Part shown: positions 24,843 to 34,151 of the stretch, piece after piece | Layout of the letters: each line of letters opens with the position of its first letter | How positions within the stretch are numbered: the first letter of the stretch is position 1 | Source: SAR116 cluster bacterium AG-321-K23 | GTDB taxonomy: Bacteria > Pseudomonadota > Alphaproteobacteria > Puniceispirillales > Marisalimonadaceae | DNA length: 52,122 nucleotides | Direction: 5' to 3' | NCBI GenBank assembly: GCA_003284565.1 | Contig: QBXO01000011.1 | Span: 1 to 52,122 of the forward strand | Translations under genes and position numbers: made by a program | Notes under the pieces: generated by a model | Seen by the model: the letters and a program-made list of their open reading frames with translations, nothing else | Databases searched by the model: none | What the model was told of the DNA's origin: nothing

Positions 24843-26258
24843 ATGATTAATTCTAAGTTAGAACGATCCACGAAAATTGTTGCAACAATTGGAACTGCAA
24901 CAGACGACCCAAACATTATAAAAAAGTTAATTAAAACAGGTGTAAATGTTTTTCGTCTTAATTTTAGTCACGGTAATCACGGAGATCACTTAAAAAGAAT
25001 TACATATATAAGATCTGCAGAAAAAGAAATGAACGCTAATGTTGCAATCCTTGCCGATCTGCAGGGACCAAAATTTAGAGTTGGAGAGGTAAAAAATGTA
25101 TCAAAAGTGATCAAGGGGAGTAATTTCATTTTTGATAAAGATCCAGAAATTGGTAATTTTAAAAGAGTAAATTTACCACACAATGAAATTTTTAAAAGTT
25201 TGTCAATTGGTTCAAACATCCTAATGGATGATGGAAAGTTACAATTTAAAGTCAAGGATATTTCGAAAGATGAAATAACAACTGAAGTTGTAGTAGGAGG
25301 AGTTATTAAAAGTAATAAAGGTGTAAATCTCCCTGATGTCGTTCTAAATACCAGCCCCTTAACTTCTAAAGACTTTGAAGATCTCAAATTCATATTAAAT
25401 CAAGAAATTGATTGGATAGCTCTTTCTTTTGTTCAAAAATTAAAAGACGTAGAAGAAGTGAAAAAATATATTGGAGACAAAGCTGGGGTAATTGCAAAAA
25501 TAGAAAAGCCTTCAGCTTTAAAAGAATTAAATGATATAATCGAAGCCTGCGACGGTATAATGGTAGCAAGAGGTGATTTAGGAGTTGAATTAGCACCTGA
25601 AGAAGTTCCTGGTATACAAAAAGAAATCATTCTTAAATGTAGACAAGCAGGTAAACCAGTTATTGTTGCTACACAAATGCTTGAGTCTATGATCGATACA
25701 CCATCACCAACTAGAGCAGAGGCTTCTGATGTTGCTACCGCTGTTTTTGACGGTGCTGATGCAGTAATGCTTTCTGCAGAAACTGCCGTTGGTTCTTATC
25801 CTCTTGAGACAGTAAATATTATGGATAGAATAATATCATCAGCTGAAAACCATATAAAAACTCATCCAGGAGATGGCCCGCAAAATTTAAAAAGAGAAAA
25901 CTTTATTTATAATGCTGTATCACGATCTGCAGTGAGTTTAGCTGAATCAGTAAACGCAAAAGCTGTTGTTGCTTTTACAGCATCTGGAAATACGGCTTAC
26001 AGAATGTCTAGAGAACGTTCAAATTTATTGTTAGTAGTTATGACACCTGAAATTAATGTAAAAAGAAAGCTATCACTTTTATGGGGAGCACGTCCTTTCT
26101 TTAGTAAAGTTCAAGGTTATGAAGCAGCAATACGAGAAGCAAGGGAGATTATAAAAGTCAAAAATTTTGCAAAAGAAGGTGATACAATTGTAGTGGTTGC
26201 AGGCATGCCTTTTGGAATATCTGGTTCAACAAATTCAATTAGAGTTGTTGAAATTTAA
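24843..26258 (+). CDS. pyk: Pyruvate kinase
   Basis: A 471-residue pyruvate kinase, converting PEP and ADP to pyruvate and ATP. Visible motifs are TKIVATIGTA at the start, FRLNFSHG with the catalytic Arg, AKIEKPSAL with the base Lys, VARGDLGVE, and DGADAVMLSAETAVG. The C-domain runs from about residue 345. An in-frame ATG at 24822 would add seven residues, but AAGGACG sits just before the ATG at 24843 and the protein then opens as expected. It ends two bases from the convergent cyclophilin gene. Confidence 0.97.
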   Translation: MINSKLERSTKIVATIGTATDDPNIIKKLIKTGVNVFRLNFSHGNHGDHLKRITYIRSAEKEMNANVAILADLQGPKFRVGEVKNVSKVIKGSNFIFDKDPEIGNFKRVNLPHNEIFKSLSIGSNILMDDGKLQFKVKDISKDEITTEVVVGGVIKSNKGVNLPDVVLNTSPLTSKDFEDLKFILNQEIDWIALSFVQKLKDVEEVKKYIGDKAGVIAKIEKPSALKELNDIIEACDGIMVARGDLGVELAPEEVPGIQKEIILKCRQAGKPVIVATQMLESMIDTPSPTRAEASDVATAVFDGADAVMLSAETAVGSYPLETVNIMDRIISSAENHIKTHPGDGPQNLKRENFIYNAVSRSAVSLAESVNAKAVVAFTASGNTAYRMSRERSNLLLVVMTPEINVKRKLSLLWGARPFFSKVQGYEAAIREAREIIKVKNFAKEGDTIVVVAGMPFGISGSTNSIRVVEI

Positions 26259-26260
26259 TT

Positions 26261-26791
26261 TTATTTTTTACCAAGTCTAACTGATATCATTTTATCAGGA
26301 TTTCTAGGAGGTTCTCCTACTTCCAAGTTTTCAACTGCCTCCATCCCTGAAATTACTTGACCCCATACTGTATATTGACCTGTTAAATGACTGCAACCGT
26401 CAAAACAAATAAAAAATTGACTGTCCCCGCTGTCTGGATTCATAGATCTTGCCATTCCAACAGTTCCATACTTGTATTCGTAATCTGAGAATTCAGCTTT
26501 TAAATTCTTTCCTGAACCACCCGTGCCATTACCATCTGGATCACCTGTTTGAGCCATAAAGCCATTAATAACTCTATGGAAAATAATTCCATCGTAAAAC
26601 CCTTGCTTAACTAACTGTTTAATTCTTTTAACATGATTAGGTGCAATTTTTGGTAAAGTTTCAATTACAATTTTACCTTTAGATGTCTCAATCGTAATAA
26701 ATTTACTTGAACTTGCAGTTGCCTTTTTAATTGGTTTTACCATGGTTACACACATTATCCCTAATACTATAATAAATAATTTTTTTAACAT
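26261..26791 (-). CDS. Peptidyl-prolyl cis-trans isomerase, cyclophilin type, exported
   Basis: A 176-residue cyclophilin. The N-terminus (KKLFIIVLGIMCVTMV) is a hydrophobic signal or anchor, so it acts in the periplasm. The domain shows IIFHRVINGFMAQTGDPDGNG (catalytic Arg in FHRV), GMARSMNPDSGDSQFFICF and GQYTVWGQVISGME, all standard. It catalyses proline isomerisation during folding of exported proteins. AAGAG precedes the ATG. Convergent with pyruvate kinase. Confidence 0.95.
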   Translation of the reverse strand: MLKKLFIIVLGIMCVTMVKPIKKATASSSKFITIETSKGKIVIETLPKIAPNHVKRIKQLVKQGFYDGIIFHRVINGFMAQTGDPDGNGTGGSGKNLKAEFSDYEYKYGTVGMARSMNPDSGDSQFFICFDGCSHLTGQYTVWGQVISGMEAVENLEVGEPPRNPDKMISVRLGKK

Positions 26792-26852
26792 TAATAACTC
26801 TTTGAAGTTTAATATACGTATAAAGTTAGTTTATTTAAAATCAACTATTATT

Positions 26853-27359
26853 TTAAACAAGTGCATCAATTTGTTCATCTGTAAGATTTCCAGGCACAAT
26901 GGTAATGGGTACTCTGCACTCAGTGCTACCCTTATTAATTACATAATTAATCAAAGGTCCTGGATTTCCATGTTCTATTGAAACTCCCAACACCAACACT
27001 CTTATAGCTTTTTCTTTATCAATTAAATTAAAGAGTTCTTCGTGAAGAATTCCTTTTCTAACAAATGTTCTAGGTTTGGGTGCTCCCAACTTTTCACAAT
27101 ATTCACTTAGTTCTAGAAGTAAATTTTTACTTGCTTGTTCAGCTTCAGCTTCCATAATTTCAGTAACTCCTCCCCAAAGCTGTCCTTCAATAGGTTCAAT
27201 ACATCTAAATAATGCTACTTCACCACCAGCTGTTGCTGCTCTTCTTGCGGCATAATAAAGAGCTTGATGTAATTCCTTACTATCATCTGCTACAACTAAG
27301 AATAATCTGTTTCTCGTTTTTGAAACATTTGACTTATTATTTGCATTTTTACTAGTCAT
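26853..27359 (-). CDS. Universal stress protein (UspA family)
   Basis: A 168-residue UspA-fold protein: FLVVADDSKELHQALYYAARRA at the start, and in the second half VLVLGVS followed by a glycine-poor variant of the nucleotide loop and VPITIVPG. It has no membrane segment. Universal stress proteins bind nucleotides or small molecules and help under starvation or stress. The classical G-2x-G-9x-G-S/T loop is not clear, so ATP binding is doubtful. GAGGAA precedes the ATG. It is ten bases from the TIGR02186 gene and appears to be the last of a three-gene leftward operon. Confidence 0.9.
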   Translation of the reverse strand: MTSKNANNKSNVSKTRNRLFLVVADDSKELHQALYYAARRAATAGGEVALFRCIEPIEGQLWGGVTEIMEAEAEQASKNLLLELSEYCEKLGAPKPRTFVRKGILHEELFNLIDKEKAIRVLVLGVSIEHGNPGPLINYVINKGSTECRVPITIVPGNLTDEQIDALV

Positions 27360-27369
27360 TAATTCCTCA

Positions 27370-28119
27370 TCAAACTTTTCTAAAAATTAGATTTGATCCC
27401 CAACCAACTAAAATTGCCAAAAAAACTGCAAATATACCATATAATGTGGAGTAATTCTGAGCTATGCCATAAATTTCTGCACTAATACCTGATTTTGAAA
27501 CATTGATTGAATTAATTTGTTGTGACACAAGTTTACTATTACGATAATGTAAAATCTTAACTTCAAACTGACCAGTAATTACATTTGATGGTAACTCTAA
27601 AAAAGATCTAAAAAGTGCATCCTTATTCAAGCTAACAGAGTTTTCATTTACACTCCATAAATTTGATTTCAACATATTTCTAGTAAGTGCTTGTCTCCAT
27701 TGTTTTTCATTTTCAACTTTAATACCTGGTTGAATCCTAATATTAAAGTTATTTAATCCAATTTCAGATATCTTTTGAGTTTTTTTATTTAGTATGTCTT
27801 CTATTTTTCTATTAGATGAGATACTTAAATACTTAGGAGTATTAATATAATTGACTTTTTTTGTGTTTACCCAAACGCCGAATATTTTTTCTTTCTTTTG
27901 AACAGTGACTAATCCTTTGGGGCCAGTAACAATTACAATTATATCATCTCCTTTTTTACCGTCATAGGCACCAAATAGAAGTATCTTAGCACCTTGAAAA
28001 TCTGTTGAAATCTTTACATTTTCTTGTGATAAATCCGCAACAATTTGGTTTTGTGCAAAGGTGTCAGAAGTCAGAGTTATAACTAAAAAAATTAGATTAA
28101 TACGAAAAAAAAAATTCAT
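27370..28119 (-). CDS. TIGR02186 / Alph_Pro_TM family membrane-anchored protein
   Basis: A 249-residue envelope protein with an N-terminal signal peptide (residues 1-22, ending near TFAQ), a periplasmic beta-rich body (ADLSQENVKISTDFQG then ILLFGAYD), and one C-terminal membrane helix (about residues 226-244). This layout and the FQGAKILLFGA motif fit the family TIGR02186, found mostly in alphaproteobacteria beside TauE/SafE permeases, as here. Its function is not established; cooperation with the permease in sulfur-compound export is inferred from neighbourhood only. Confidence 0.82.
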   Translation of the reverse strand: MNFFFRINLIFLVITLTSDTFAQNQIVADLSQENVKISTDFQGAKILLFGAYDGKKGDDIIVIVTGPKGLVTVQKKEKIFGVWVNTKKVNYINTPKYLSISSNRKIEDILNKKTQKISEIGLNNFNIRIQPGIKVENEKQWRQALTRNMLKSNLWSVNENSVSLNKDALFRSFLELPSNVITGQFEVKILHYRNSKLVSQQINSINVSKSGISAEIYGIAQNYSTLYGIFAVFLAILVGWGSNLIFRKV

Positions 28120-28125
28120 CTCAAA

Positions 28126-29040
28126 TTACCTACTAATTATCACTGAAAAAAGATCAGAAGGAACAGTTATCAAATCAATCAAAAGCTTTAAACTTACTAA
28201 AATAATAATAGATGATAATATTAACCTTAAATATTCACCTTTTAAAATATTTGTAAACCTCGAGCCTACTTGGACACCTACTACAGAACCCAATAATAAA
28301 ATTGTTGCGAGTACTATATCAACTGTTTGATTTTGAGATGCTTGTAGAATAGTTGTATTTGCAGCAACAAAAATAATTTGAAATAAAGACGTACCTACTA
28401 CTAAAGATGTTGGCATACCTAAAAGATATATCATTGCTGGTACTATAATAAAACCACCACCAATACCCATCAATGCAGCAAGGATGCCGACTACAATCCC
28501 AATTAAAATAGGTAATAAAATTGAAATATATAATTTTGATTTCCTGAATCTAATTTTAAAAGGTAATCCATGCAGCCAATTATGTTGATGAAGTTTTCCT
28601 CTTGAGACCTTTCCTCTTCTTGTTCTCAAAGTTAATCTAAGTGACTCTGAAAACATCAAAGTACCAATAAGAGTTAAAAAAATTACGTAGGATGATTTGA
28701 TCACAAAGTCTAATTGTCCAATTTTTCCTAAAAAATTAAATAAAAGAACACCTATAGAAGACCCTACTACACCACCTAATAATAAAACAGTACCCATTTT
28801 AAAATCAACATTACTTTTTTTCCAGTGAGATAAAACACCAGAAACTGAAGGTGCTACTAATTGATTAGCCACCGAAGCAACTGCCACAGGTGGTGGTATT
28901 CCCAAAAACATCATGATTGGGGTTAGCAGAAAACCTCCACCTACACCAACCAATCCCATTATAAGACCAAGAAATGCTCCAACACTTAAAATTGCTAATG
29001 AGTGAATTGGCTGTTCTGCTATAGGTAAATAAATATACAT
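28126..29040 (-). CDS. TauE/SafE family permease (sulfite/sulfonate exporter-like)
   Basis: A 304-residue membrane protein with about eight helices and the two family repeats: GLIMGLVGVGGGFLLTPIMM in the first half and GILAALMGIGGGFIIVPAMI in the second. Members export sulfite, sulfoacetate or related anions. An upstream TTG/ATG-type frame reaches 29079, but MYIYLPIAEQPIH is the family's usual N-terminus, so I place the start at 29040. It heads the leftward operon with the TIGR02186 protein and UspA. A basic loop (TRRGKVSRGK) lies in the middle. Confidence 0.92.
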   Translation of the reverse strand: MYIYLPIAEQPIHSLAILSVGAFLGLIMGLVGVGGGFLLTPIMMFLGIPPPVAVASVANQLVAPSVSGVLSHWKKSNVDFKMGTVLLLGGVVGSSIGVLLFNFLGKIGQLDFVIKSSYVIFLTLIGTLMFSESLRLTLRTRRGKVSRGKLHQHNWLHGLPFKIRFRKSKLYISILLPILIGIVVGILAALMGIGGGFIIVPAMIYLLGMPTSLVVGTSLFQIIFVAANTTILQASQNQTVDIVLATILLLGSVVGVQVGSRFTNILKGEYLRLILSSIIILVSLKLLIDLITVPSDLFSVIISR

Positions 29041-29117
29041 TAAAGTTTCATCATTGTTTCTTTGACTATAATAATACATTATTAATATTTAAAAAATAAT
29101 TATTTGAACTTAAGTAT

Positions 29118-29741
29118 ATGATAAAAACCATCTCCAAAACTGATCTCGAAAAATGTATTTATAGGGTTAGAAATGCTGGTGATAAAGATCGATCAGACTA
29201 TAAATATAATAAAGCGAGTGTTTTAGTGTTATTTATTAATGATGAAGTAAAAAAAAATAGCTCTATTTTAATGATTAAAAGACGAGATAATCTTAGAAAA
29301 CATGCAGGGCAAATAGCTTTCCCAGGTGGAAGAAAAGAAAAAGAAGATTTTAATTTAGAAGAGACAGCAAAAAGAGAAACCGAGGAAGAAATAAATATTT
29401 CCAGAGATCATTATAGTATAATAGGCTATTTCCCTAAATTTTTTACAGGCACAGGTTATGTTGTGACACCATTTCTTGGCATCATTAAATCTAATTCAAA
29501 TTGGAGAAAAGTACTAAAACCCAATATAAGCGAAGTAGAACAAATTTTTTTCCCCTCAAGTGATTGTTTGTTATTACCGAAGTTTCATTTTAGAGAAAAA
29601 CCGCCTATTAATTCAAGTATGTCTATGACATGGACAATCAATTATAATAATAAAAATATTTGGGGGTTAACAGCAAGGGTATTAGTAACTATATCTGCAG
29701 GATTAGGTTTAAGGGAGTTTCCACCGTGCGACGATATTTAA
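29118..29741 (+). CDS. NUDIX hydrolase, CoA pyrophosphatase-like
   Basis: A 207-residue NUDIX enzyme. The Nudix box is GGRKEKEDFNLEETAKRETEEEINI (residues 72 onward) with the REtEEE core intact, preceded by the HAGQIAFPGG motif that marks the coenzyme A pyrophosphatase group. It would split CoA or nucleoside diphosphate derivatives. The order NUDIX, DUF6111-like, CCA-adding enzyme is common in alphaproteobacteria. Its last 16 bases overlap the start of the next gene. Confidence 0.93.
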   Translation: MIKTISKTDLEKCIYRVRNAGDKDRSDYKYNKASVLVLFINDEVKKNSSILMIKRRDNLRKHAGQIAFPGGRKEKEDFNLEETAKRETEEEINISRDHYSIIGYFPKFFTGTGYVVTPFLGIIKSNSNWRKVLKPNISEVEQIFFPSSDCLLLPKFHFREKPPINSSMSMTWTINYNNKNIWGLTARVLVTISAGLGLREFPPCDDI

Positions 29742-29980
29742 TAATTTTTTTAGCAATAATATTTTCGATAGGCCTATTTTTCTTAACAAAATATATCTTA
29801 AATAAAGTAACAAAAAATAATCAATTATTTTATTCAACATTAGTTAGTGTTATTGGCTTTTGTATTTTTATTTTATTTTCTTTTTTATACTTAGAAATAG
29901 ATTCTTTTGATCCTAGCTTTTCTTACCAACCTCCCTCATTAATTGACGGAAAAGTCAAAGATGGAAACTTTTCGAAATAA
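29726..29980 (+). CDS. DUF6111-like small membrane protein
   Basis: An 84-residue protein with two predicted membrane helices (RYLIIFLAIIFSIGLFFL and TLVSVIGFCIFILFSFLYL) and a short polar tail. The frame is open from 29660, but the likely start is GTG at 29726 with AAGGGAG eight bases before it, giving VRRYLIIF; this agrees with small DUF6111-type proteins between NUDIX and CCA-enzyme genes in this class. It overlaps the NUDIX gene by 16 bases. Function unknown. The stop codon is in the same frame as the CCA-adding enzyme that follows. Confidence 0.7.
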   Translation: MRRYLIIFLAIIFSIGLFFLTKYILNKVTKNNQLFYSTLVSVIGFCIFILFSFLYLEIDSFDPSFSYQPPSLIDGKVKDGNFSK

Positions 29981-29995
29981 AGAGGTATTTTAATA

Positions 29996-31318
29996 ATTAA
30001 AAATATATTTAAAAATATTTTTGAAATAGATGAAAATATTAAAGTTATTTTTAATCTCGCCGAGAGTATTGGTGTTAAAATTTGGATAGTAGGTGGAGCT
30101 TTAAGAGATTACCTAACTAATCAAGAAGTTACAGATATAGATTTTGTAATAAATGAAGATATAAAAACTTTCGCAAAAAAAATAAGTAAAAATAATGTAA
30201 GAGTAAATGACACTTATATAAATTACAAAACTATTACATTAATAATAAAAAAAAAGGAGTATCATGTAACAAGTTTAAGGAAAGATTTAATTTCTTTTGG
30301 AAGATCTGCACTTGTTGATAATTCATTTAGTTTGAGTGAGGATGTTAAAAGAAGAGATTTTACTATCAATAGCTTATATTTAGATACACAAGGAAATTTA
30401 ATAGATTTTCTTAATGGTAAAAATGACATTAATAAAAGAAACCTTACCTTTATAGGTAATCCGATAAAAAGAATTGAAGAAGATTATTTAAGAATTATTA
30501 GATTTTGTCGTTTCTCTGGAAATTTTTATCACAATATTTCTGACAATTTTATAAAAGAAATTGTATCACGAGTTCCTAATATTGTTAATTTATCAAACAT
30601 GAGGATTAGAAAGGAGATTGAAAAAATATTATTGGTTAAGAATTGTCATAAATGTTTACAAATGATGACAAAATTATCTTTAGATAAATATATTCTAATG
30701 AATAAAAATAATTATATTAAATTAAATATACACGACGGATTTGTAATTGATAATTACAAAATAATTGATTTTATTAAATTGAACGCGACAACTGTAATTC
30801 AAAATGAAAAATTAGATTTAATTTCCGTATTGATGATCCATTTATACGGAGAAAGTAATATTGAGATGATTATTGATAGATTTGATCTTAATAAAAGAAA
30901 AATAAAATTTTTACATTTTCTTCGACAAATAATAAATTTAAAAAATAATTTTAAAAACATTTTTTTAGATAAACTTGAAGTAAGGGAAAAACAGATCAAA
31001 CTTCTTCAATTAATTTGGAAATTAAGGTGTATTATAACTCCTAAAAAATTGGGATTATTTGAAAAAGATAGAATACCACTTAGTTGGTACAAATTTGCTC
31101 TCTTACATCTTTTTTCTTTTGAAAAAATAAAAGACATTGATTTGTTTCAGATAAAGTGGCCTATATTTCCATTAGATAAAGAAGATATAGTGAAATCAAA
31201 AAAATCTATTACAAATAATCAAATAGAAAAATTATTTTTTCAAGCGGAAGATTTTTGGGTAAATAATAATTTTAAAAGCTCTCCGAAAGAAATTTTAAAT
31301 TTTTTAGAAAAAAGTTAA
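29996..31318 (+). CDS. cca: CCA tRNA nucleotidyltransferase / poly(A) polymerase family, non-canonical start
   Basis: About 440 residues. The class II nucleotidyltransferase head is intact: IVGGALRDYL (30088-30117), the metal-binding DIDFVI just after, and VKRRDFTINSLY (from 30344) of the RRD motif. It adds CCA to tRNA 3-prime ends, or in related enzymes poly(A) to RNA. No ATG, GTG or TTG exists in frame between the previous stop (29978-29980) and a TTG at 30332, which would remove the catalytic centre. A good ribosome site (AAAGAGG, 29979-29985) lies seven bases before ATA 29993 and ten before ATT 29996. I choose ATT because AUU starts are known for E. coli infC and pcnB, the latter of this same family. 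Confidence 0.85.
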   Translation: MKNIFKNIFEIDENIKVIFNLAESIGVKIWIVGGALRDYLTNQEVTDIDFVINEDIKTFAKKISKNNVRVNDTYINYKTITLIIKKKEYHVTSLRKDLISFGRSALVDNSFSLSEDVKRRDFTINSLYLDTQGNLIDFLNGKNDINKRNLTFIGNPIKRIEEDYLRIIRFCRFSGNFYHNISDNFIKEIVSRVPNIVNLSNMRIRKEIEKILLVKNCHKCLQMMTKLSLDKYILMNKNNYIKLNIHDGFVIDNYKIIDFIKLNATTVIQNEKLDLISVLMIHLYGESNIEMIIDRFDLNKRKIKFLHFLRQIINLKNNFKNIFLDKLEVREKQIKLLQLIWKLRCIITPKKLGLFEKDRIPLSWYKFALLHLFSFEKIKDIDLFQIKWPIFPLDKEDIVKSKKSITNNQIEKLFFQAEDFWVNNNFKSSPKEILNFLEKS

Positions 31319-31331
31319 GAAGATAAAAAAT

Positions 31332-32243
31332 ATGTCCATAAAAAATGAAATGCTTCAAAGTTTAAATAATAAAGATTGTTTAGACGATTTTAAAACACTA
31401 CTAAGCAAAAAGGAATTAGCAAGTTCTTGGTTCAAAGAACTTCGTGATAAAATTTGTAACTCTTTTGAAGAAGTTGAAAATAATGAAATGAATAAAAAAC
31501 AGAAAATAATTTTTAATCAAAAGGAATGGCAGAGAGATGGTGGTGGTGGTGGGGTAATATCAATTATGCATGGAAATATTTTTGAAAAAGTAGGTGTGAA
31601 CATATCCACAGTTCACGGTAAATTTTCCAAAGAGTTCAGGCAACAAATACCTGGTGCAGAAGAAAATGGTTCATTTTGGGCATCTGGTATTTCTGTTGTC
31701 TCACATATGTGTAATCCACATGTGCCAGCTGCACATATGAATACGAGAATGTTAGTAACAGGTGAGGGCGATAAAAAAAAACTATGGTTTGGTGGAGGCG
31801 GTGATCTTACTCCAACCTTCAGTGACATAGAATTATCAAATATTTTTCATCAAGATTTAAAAACTATGTGTGATCAACATAATAAATCATATTATCCTAA
31901 ATTTAAAGGTTGGTGTGATGAATATTTTTACTTACCACACAGAGAAGAACCTCGTGGTGTAGGAGGAATTTTCCTTGATTATTTATGCAACGAGGATTGG
32001 GAAAAAGATTTTTCTTTTATTAGAGATATTGGTTCAACTTTCCTATCTTCATATTTAACTATTATTAAAAATAGATTGGATAAAGGTTTCAACGAAGAAG
32101 AAAGAAAATTGCAACTTATAAAGAGAGGACGATATGTGGAGTTTAATTTATTGTACGATAGGGGTACAATTTTTGGCTTAAAAACTGGTGGAAATACCGA
32201 AGCTGTATTGATGAGTTTACCTCCAAAAGCCAGTTGGTATTAA
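31332..32243 (+). CDS. hemF: Oxygen-dependent coproporphyrinogen III oxidase
   Basis: A 303-residue HemF. Typical segments are EWQRDGGGGGVISIMHG, SVVSHMCNPHVPAAHMNTR with the catalytic His, WFGGGGDLTP, and GRYVEFNLLYDRGTIFGLKTGG near the end. It converts coproporphyrinogen III to protoporphyrinogen IX using oxygen, so the host makes haem aerobically. It begins 13 bases after the CCA enzyme gene. The following cytochrome bc1 genes need haem b and c, a sensible neighbour. A 98-base gap follows, with only a weak ATTCT/AGAAT hairpin at 32259-32272. Confidence 0.96.
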   Translation: MSIKNEMLQSLNNKDCLDDFKTLLSKKELASSWFKELRDKICNSFEEVENNEMNKKQKIIFNQKEWQRDGGGGGVISIMHGNIFEKVGVNISTVHGKFSKEFRQQIPGAEENGSFWASGISVVSHMCNPHVPAAHMNTRMLVTGEGDKKKLWFGGGGDLTPTFSDIELSNIFHQDLKTMCDQHNKSYYPKFKGWCDEYFYLPHREEPRGVGGIFLDYLCNEDWEKDFSFIRDIGSTFLSSYLTIIKNRLDKGFNEEERKLQLIKRGRYVEFNLLYDRGTIFGLKTGGNTEAVLMSLPPKASWY

Positions 32244-32341
32244 ACAATAAATAATTTAATTCTTTTTAGAATCATTTTAAAAAACACTGGAATTTTTTTT
32301 TTACAATGTTATATAAATAATATGTTTATAAAGTGAGATAA

Positions 32342-32884
32342 ATGCCCAAGAATTCAAAATCAAAAATTAATAGTGAAGGTAAGAGAGATTTTTTAATAAT
32401 TTCTACATACACCATGGCAGGAATTGGGGCCGCTGCAGTCGCATGGCCTTTAATAGATCAAATGAATCCTGCAGCTGATACTTTGGCTTTAGCATCGACA
32501 GAGGTAGATTTATCCTCGCTTGAAGAAGGTCAAGCTATAACTGTAACATGGAGAGGCAAGCCAGTTTTCGTTCGTCATAGGACACCCGAAGAAATTAAGC
32601 TAGCTAAGGAAGTTTCTTTAGATGATATGAGACATCCTGAAACAGACGAAGAAAGAGTACCCAATGAAAAATTCATTGTTTTAGTTGGAGTTTGTACACA
32701 CTTAGGGTGTGTTCCGCTTGGTCAGAAATCTGGAGACGTAAAGGGCGAATATGGAGGCTGGTTTTGTCCTTGTCATGGATCCCATTATGATCATTCTGGT
32801 AGAATTAGAAAAGGCCCGGCACCTACTAATTTAGCAATACCATCTTATGAATTTTTGTCGGATAACGTAATAAAAATTGGTTAA
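32342..32884 (+). CDS. petA: Ubiquinol-cytochrome c reductase, Rieske iron-sulfur subunit
   Basis: A 180-residue Rieske protein. A basic N-terminus with KRDFL (a twin-arginine-like signal with Lys-Arg) leads into a single membrane helix (about 18-38). The cluster ligands lie in CTHLGC and CPCHGSHY, providing two Cys and two His for the 2Fe-2S centre. It passes electrons from ubiquinol to cytochrome c1 on the periplasmic side. GAG precedes the ATG. First gene of the petABC operon. Confidence 0.97.
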   Translation: MPKNSKSKINSEGKRDFLIISTYTMAGIGAAAVAWPLIDQMNPAADTLALASTEVDLSSLEEGQAITVTWRGKPVFVRHRTPEEIKLAKEVSLDDMRHPETDEERVPNEKFIVLVGVCTHLGCVPLGQKSGDVKGEYGGWFCPCHGSHYDHSGRIRKGPAPTNLAIPSYEFLSDNVIKIG

Positions 32885-32900
32885 TTTAATGGAGTAATAA

Positions 32901-34151
32901 TTGTCAAAGTCAAAGTTTAAAAACCCAGTTATAAAATGGATTGATCATAGATTGCCAGTATTTTCTTTTATGGATCATGAATTAAACCATTATCCAACGC
33001 CTAAAAATTTAAATTATTTTTGGAATTTTGGATCTTTAGCTGGTTTTGCTTTAGTAACAATGATCATCAGTGGAATTGTTCTGTCAATGAATTATACTGC
33101 TCATGTTGATTATGCATTTGATTCTGTTGAGAGAATAATGAGAGACGTTAACCATGGTTGGCTAATAAGATACATTCATATGAATGGAGCTAGCTTTTTC
33201 TTCATTGTAGTTTATATCCATATTTTTCGAGGATTATATTATGGGTCTTACAAAGCCCCGAGAGAGCTTTTATGGATATTAGGTGTTTTAATACTTCTCT
33301 TAATGATGGCAACAGCCTTTATGGGATACGTTCTACCGTGGGGACAAATGAGTTTTTGGGGAGCTACAGTTATTACTAACTTATTCTCAGCTATTCCATT
33401 TGTAGGTGAGAGTATAGTAACTTGGTTATGGGGTGGGTTTTCTGTTGATAATTCTACTCTTAATCGATTTTTTTCTCTTCATTTCGTTTTACCTTTTGTT
33501 ATTGTTGGAGTAGTTATTCTTCACCTAGTTGCATTGCACCGATTTGGATCTAACAACCCAATTGGTATTGATGTAAAAGGAACACAGGACACACTTCCAT
33601 TTCATCCCTATTACACAATTAAAGATCTGTTTGGATTAGGGATATTTTTAACATTTTTTTCTTCGGCAGTATTCTTCTTTCCTAATTTTATGGGTCATCC
33701 AGACAATTATATTGAAGCAAATCCTATGGTTACACCAGCACATATTGTACCCGAATGGTATTTCCTACCTTTTTATGCAATTTTAAGAGCAGTACCAGAT
33801 AAACTTGGTGGGGTGCTTTTCATGTTTGGTGCGATTGCAGTTTTATTTGTAATACCTTGGTTAGATAGATCACCAATTAGATCATCTCAATTTAGACCTA
33901 TATTTAAATTTTTCTTTTGGATACTTTTTCTTGATTGTATTTTATTAGGCTATTTAGGCGCCATGCCGGCTGAAGGTATTTATGTGATCTTATCAAGAAT
34001 AGCTACAGCGTACTATTTTTTCCACTTTTTAGTTTTGTTTCCATTGTTACCATACATTGAGAAAACAAAACCACTCCCAATTTCAATTGCAGAGCCAATA
34101 TTTAGTGGGAGTGCAACTGCTTCGGCTTTTGCGGTGAGGGAGAAAAAATAG
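32901..34151 (+). CDS. petB: Ubiquinol-cytochrome c reductase, cytochrome b subunit
   Basis: A 416-residue cytochrome b with about eight membrane helices. The haem-binding His pairs are visible in [18 protein letters not shown] and the second pair near FSLHFVLPF and [10 protein letters not shown]. The quinol-site motif is PEWY (in [16 protein letters not shown]). The start is TTG with GGAG six bases upstream; no in-frame ATG suits. It forms the core of the bc1 complex in the inner membrane. It lies 16 bases after petA and its stop abuts the petC start. Confidence 0.97.
   Translation: MSKSKFKNPVIKWIDHRLPVFSFMDHELNHYPTPKNLNYFWNFGSLAGFALVTMIISGIVLSMNYTAHVDYAFDSVERIMRDVNHGWLIRYIHMNGASFFFIVVYIHIFRGLYYGSYKAPRELLWILGVLILLLMMATAFMGYVLPWGQMSFWGATVITNLFSAIPFVGESIVTWLWGGFSVDNSTLNRFFSLHFVLPFVIVGVVILHLVALHRFGSNNPIGIDVKGTQDTLPFHPYYTIKDLFGLGIFLTFFSSAVFFFPNFMGHPDNYIEANPMVTPAHIVPEWYFLPFYAILRAVPDKLGGVLFMFGAIAVLFVIPWLDRSPIRSSQFRPIFKFFFWILFLDCILLGYLGAMPAEGIYVILSRIATAYYFFHFLVLFPLLPYIEKTKPLPISIAEPIFSGSATASAFAVREKK

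Noticed and set aside
24635-24850. 71-codon + strand frame overlapping the small protein and pyruvate kinase start
   Set aside because: It lacks a ribosome site and lies opposite a better-supported gene; composition looks like a reverse-strand shadow.
29660-29725. ATG at 29660 as start of the DUF6111-like protein
   Set aside because: It lies deep within the NUDIX gene without a ribosome site, whereas GTG 29726 has AAGGGAG at the right distance.
30332-31318. CCA-adding enzyme starting at TTG 30332
   Set aside because: This reading removes the conserved nucleotide-transfer motifs, which are intact in frame upstream; the gene must start near 29993-29996.
32259-32272. ATTCT/AGAAT hairpin after hemF as terminator
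   Set aside because: Five A/T-rich pairs and no proper T-run; too weak to call.
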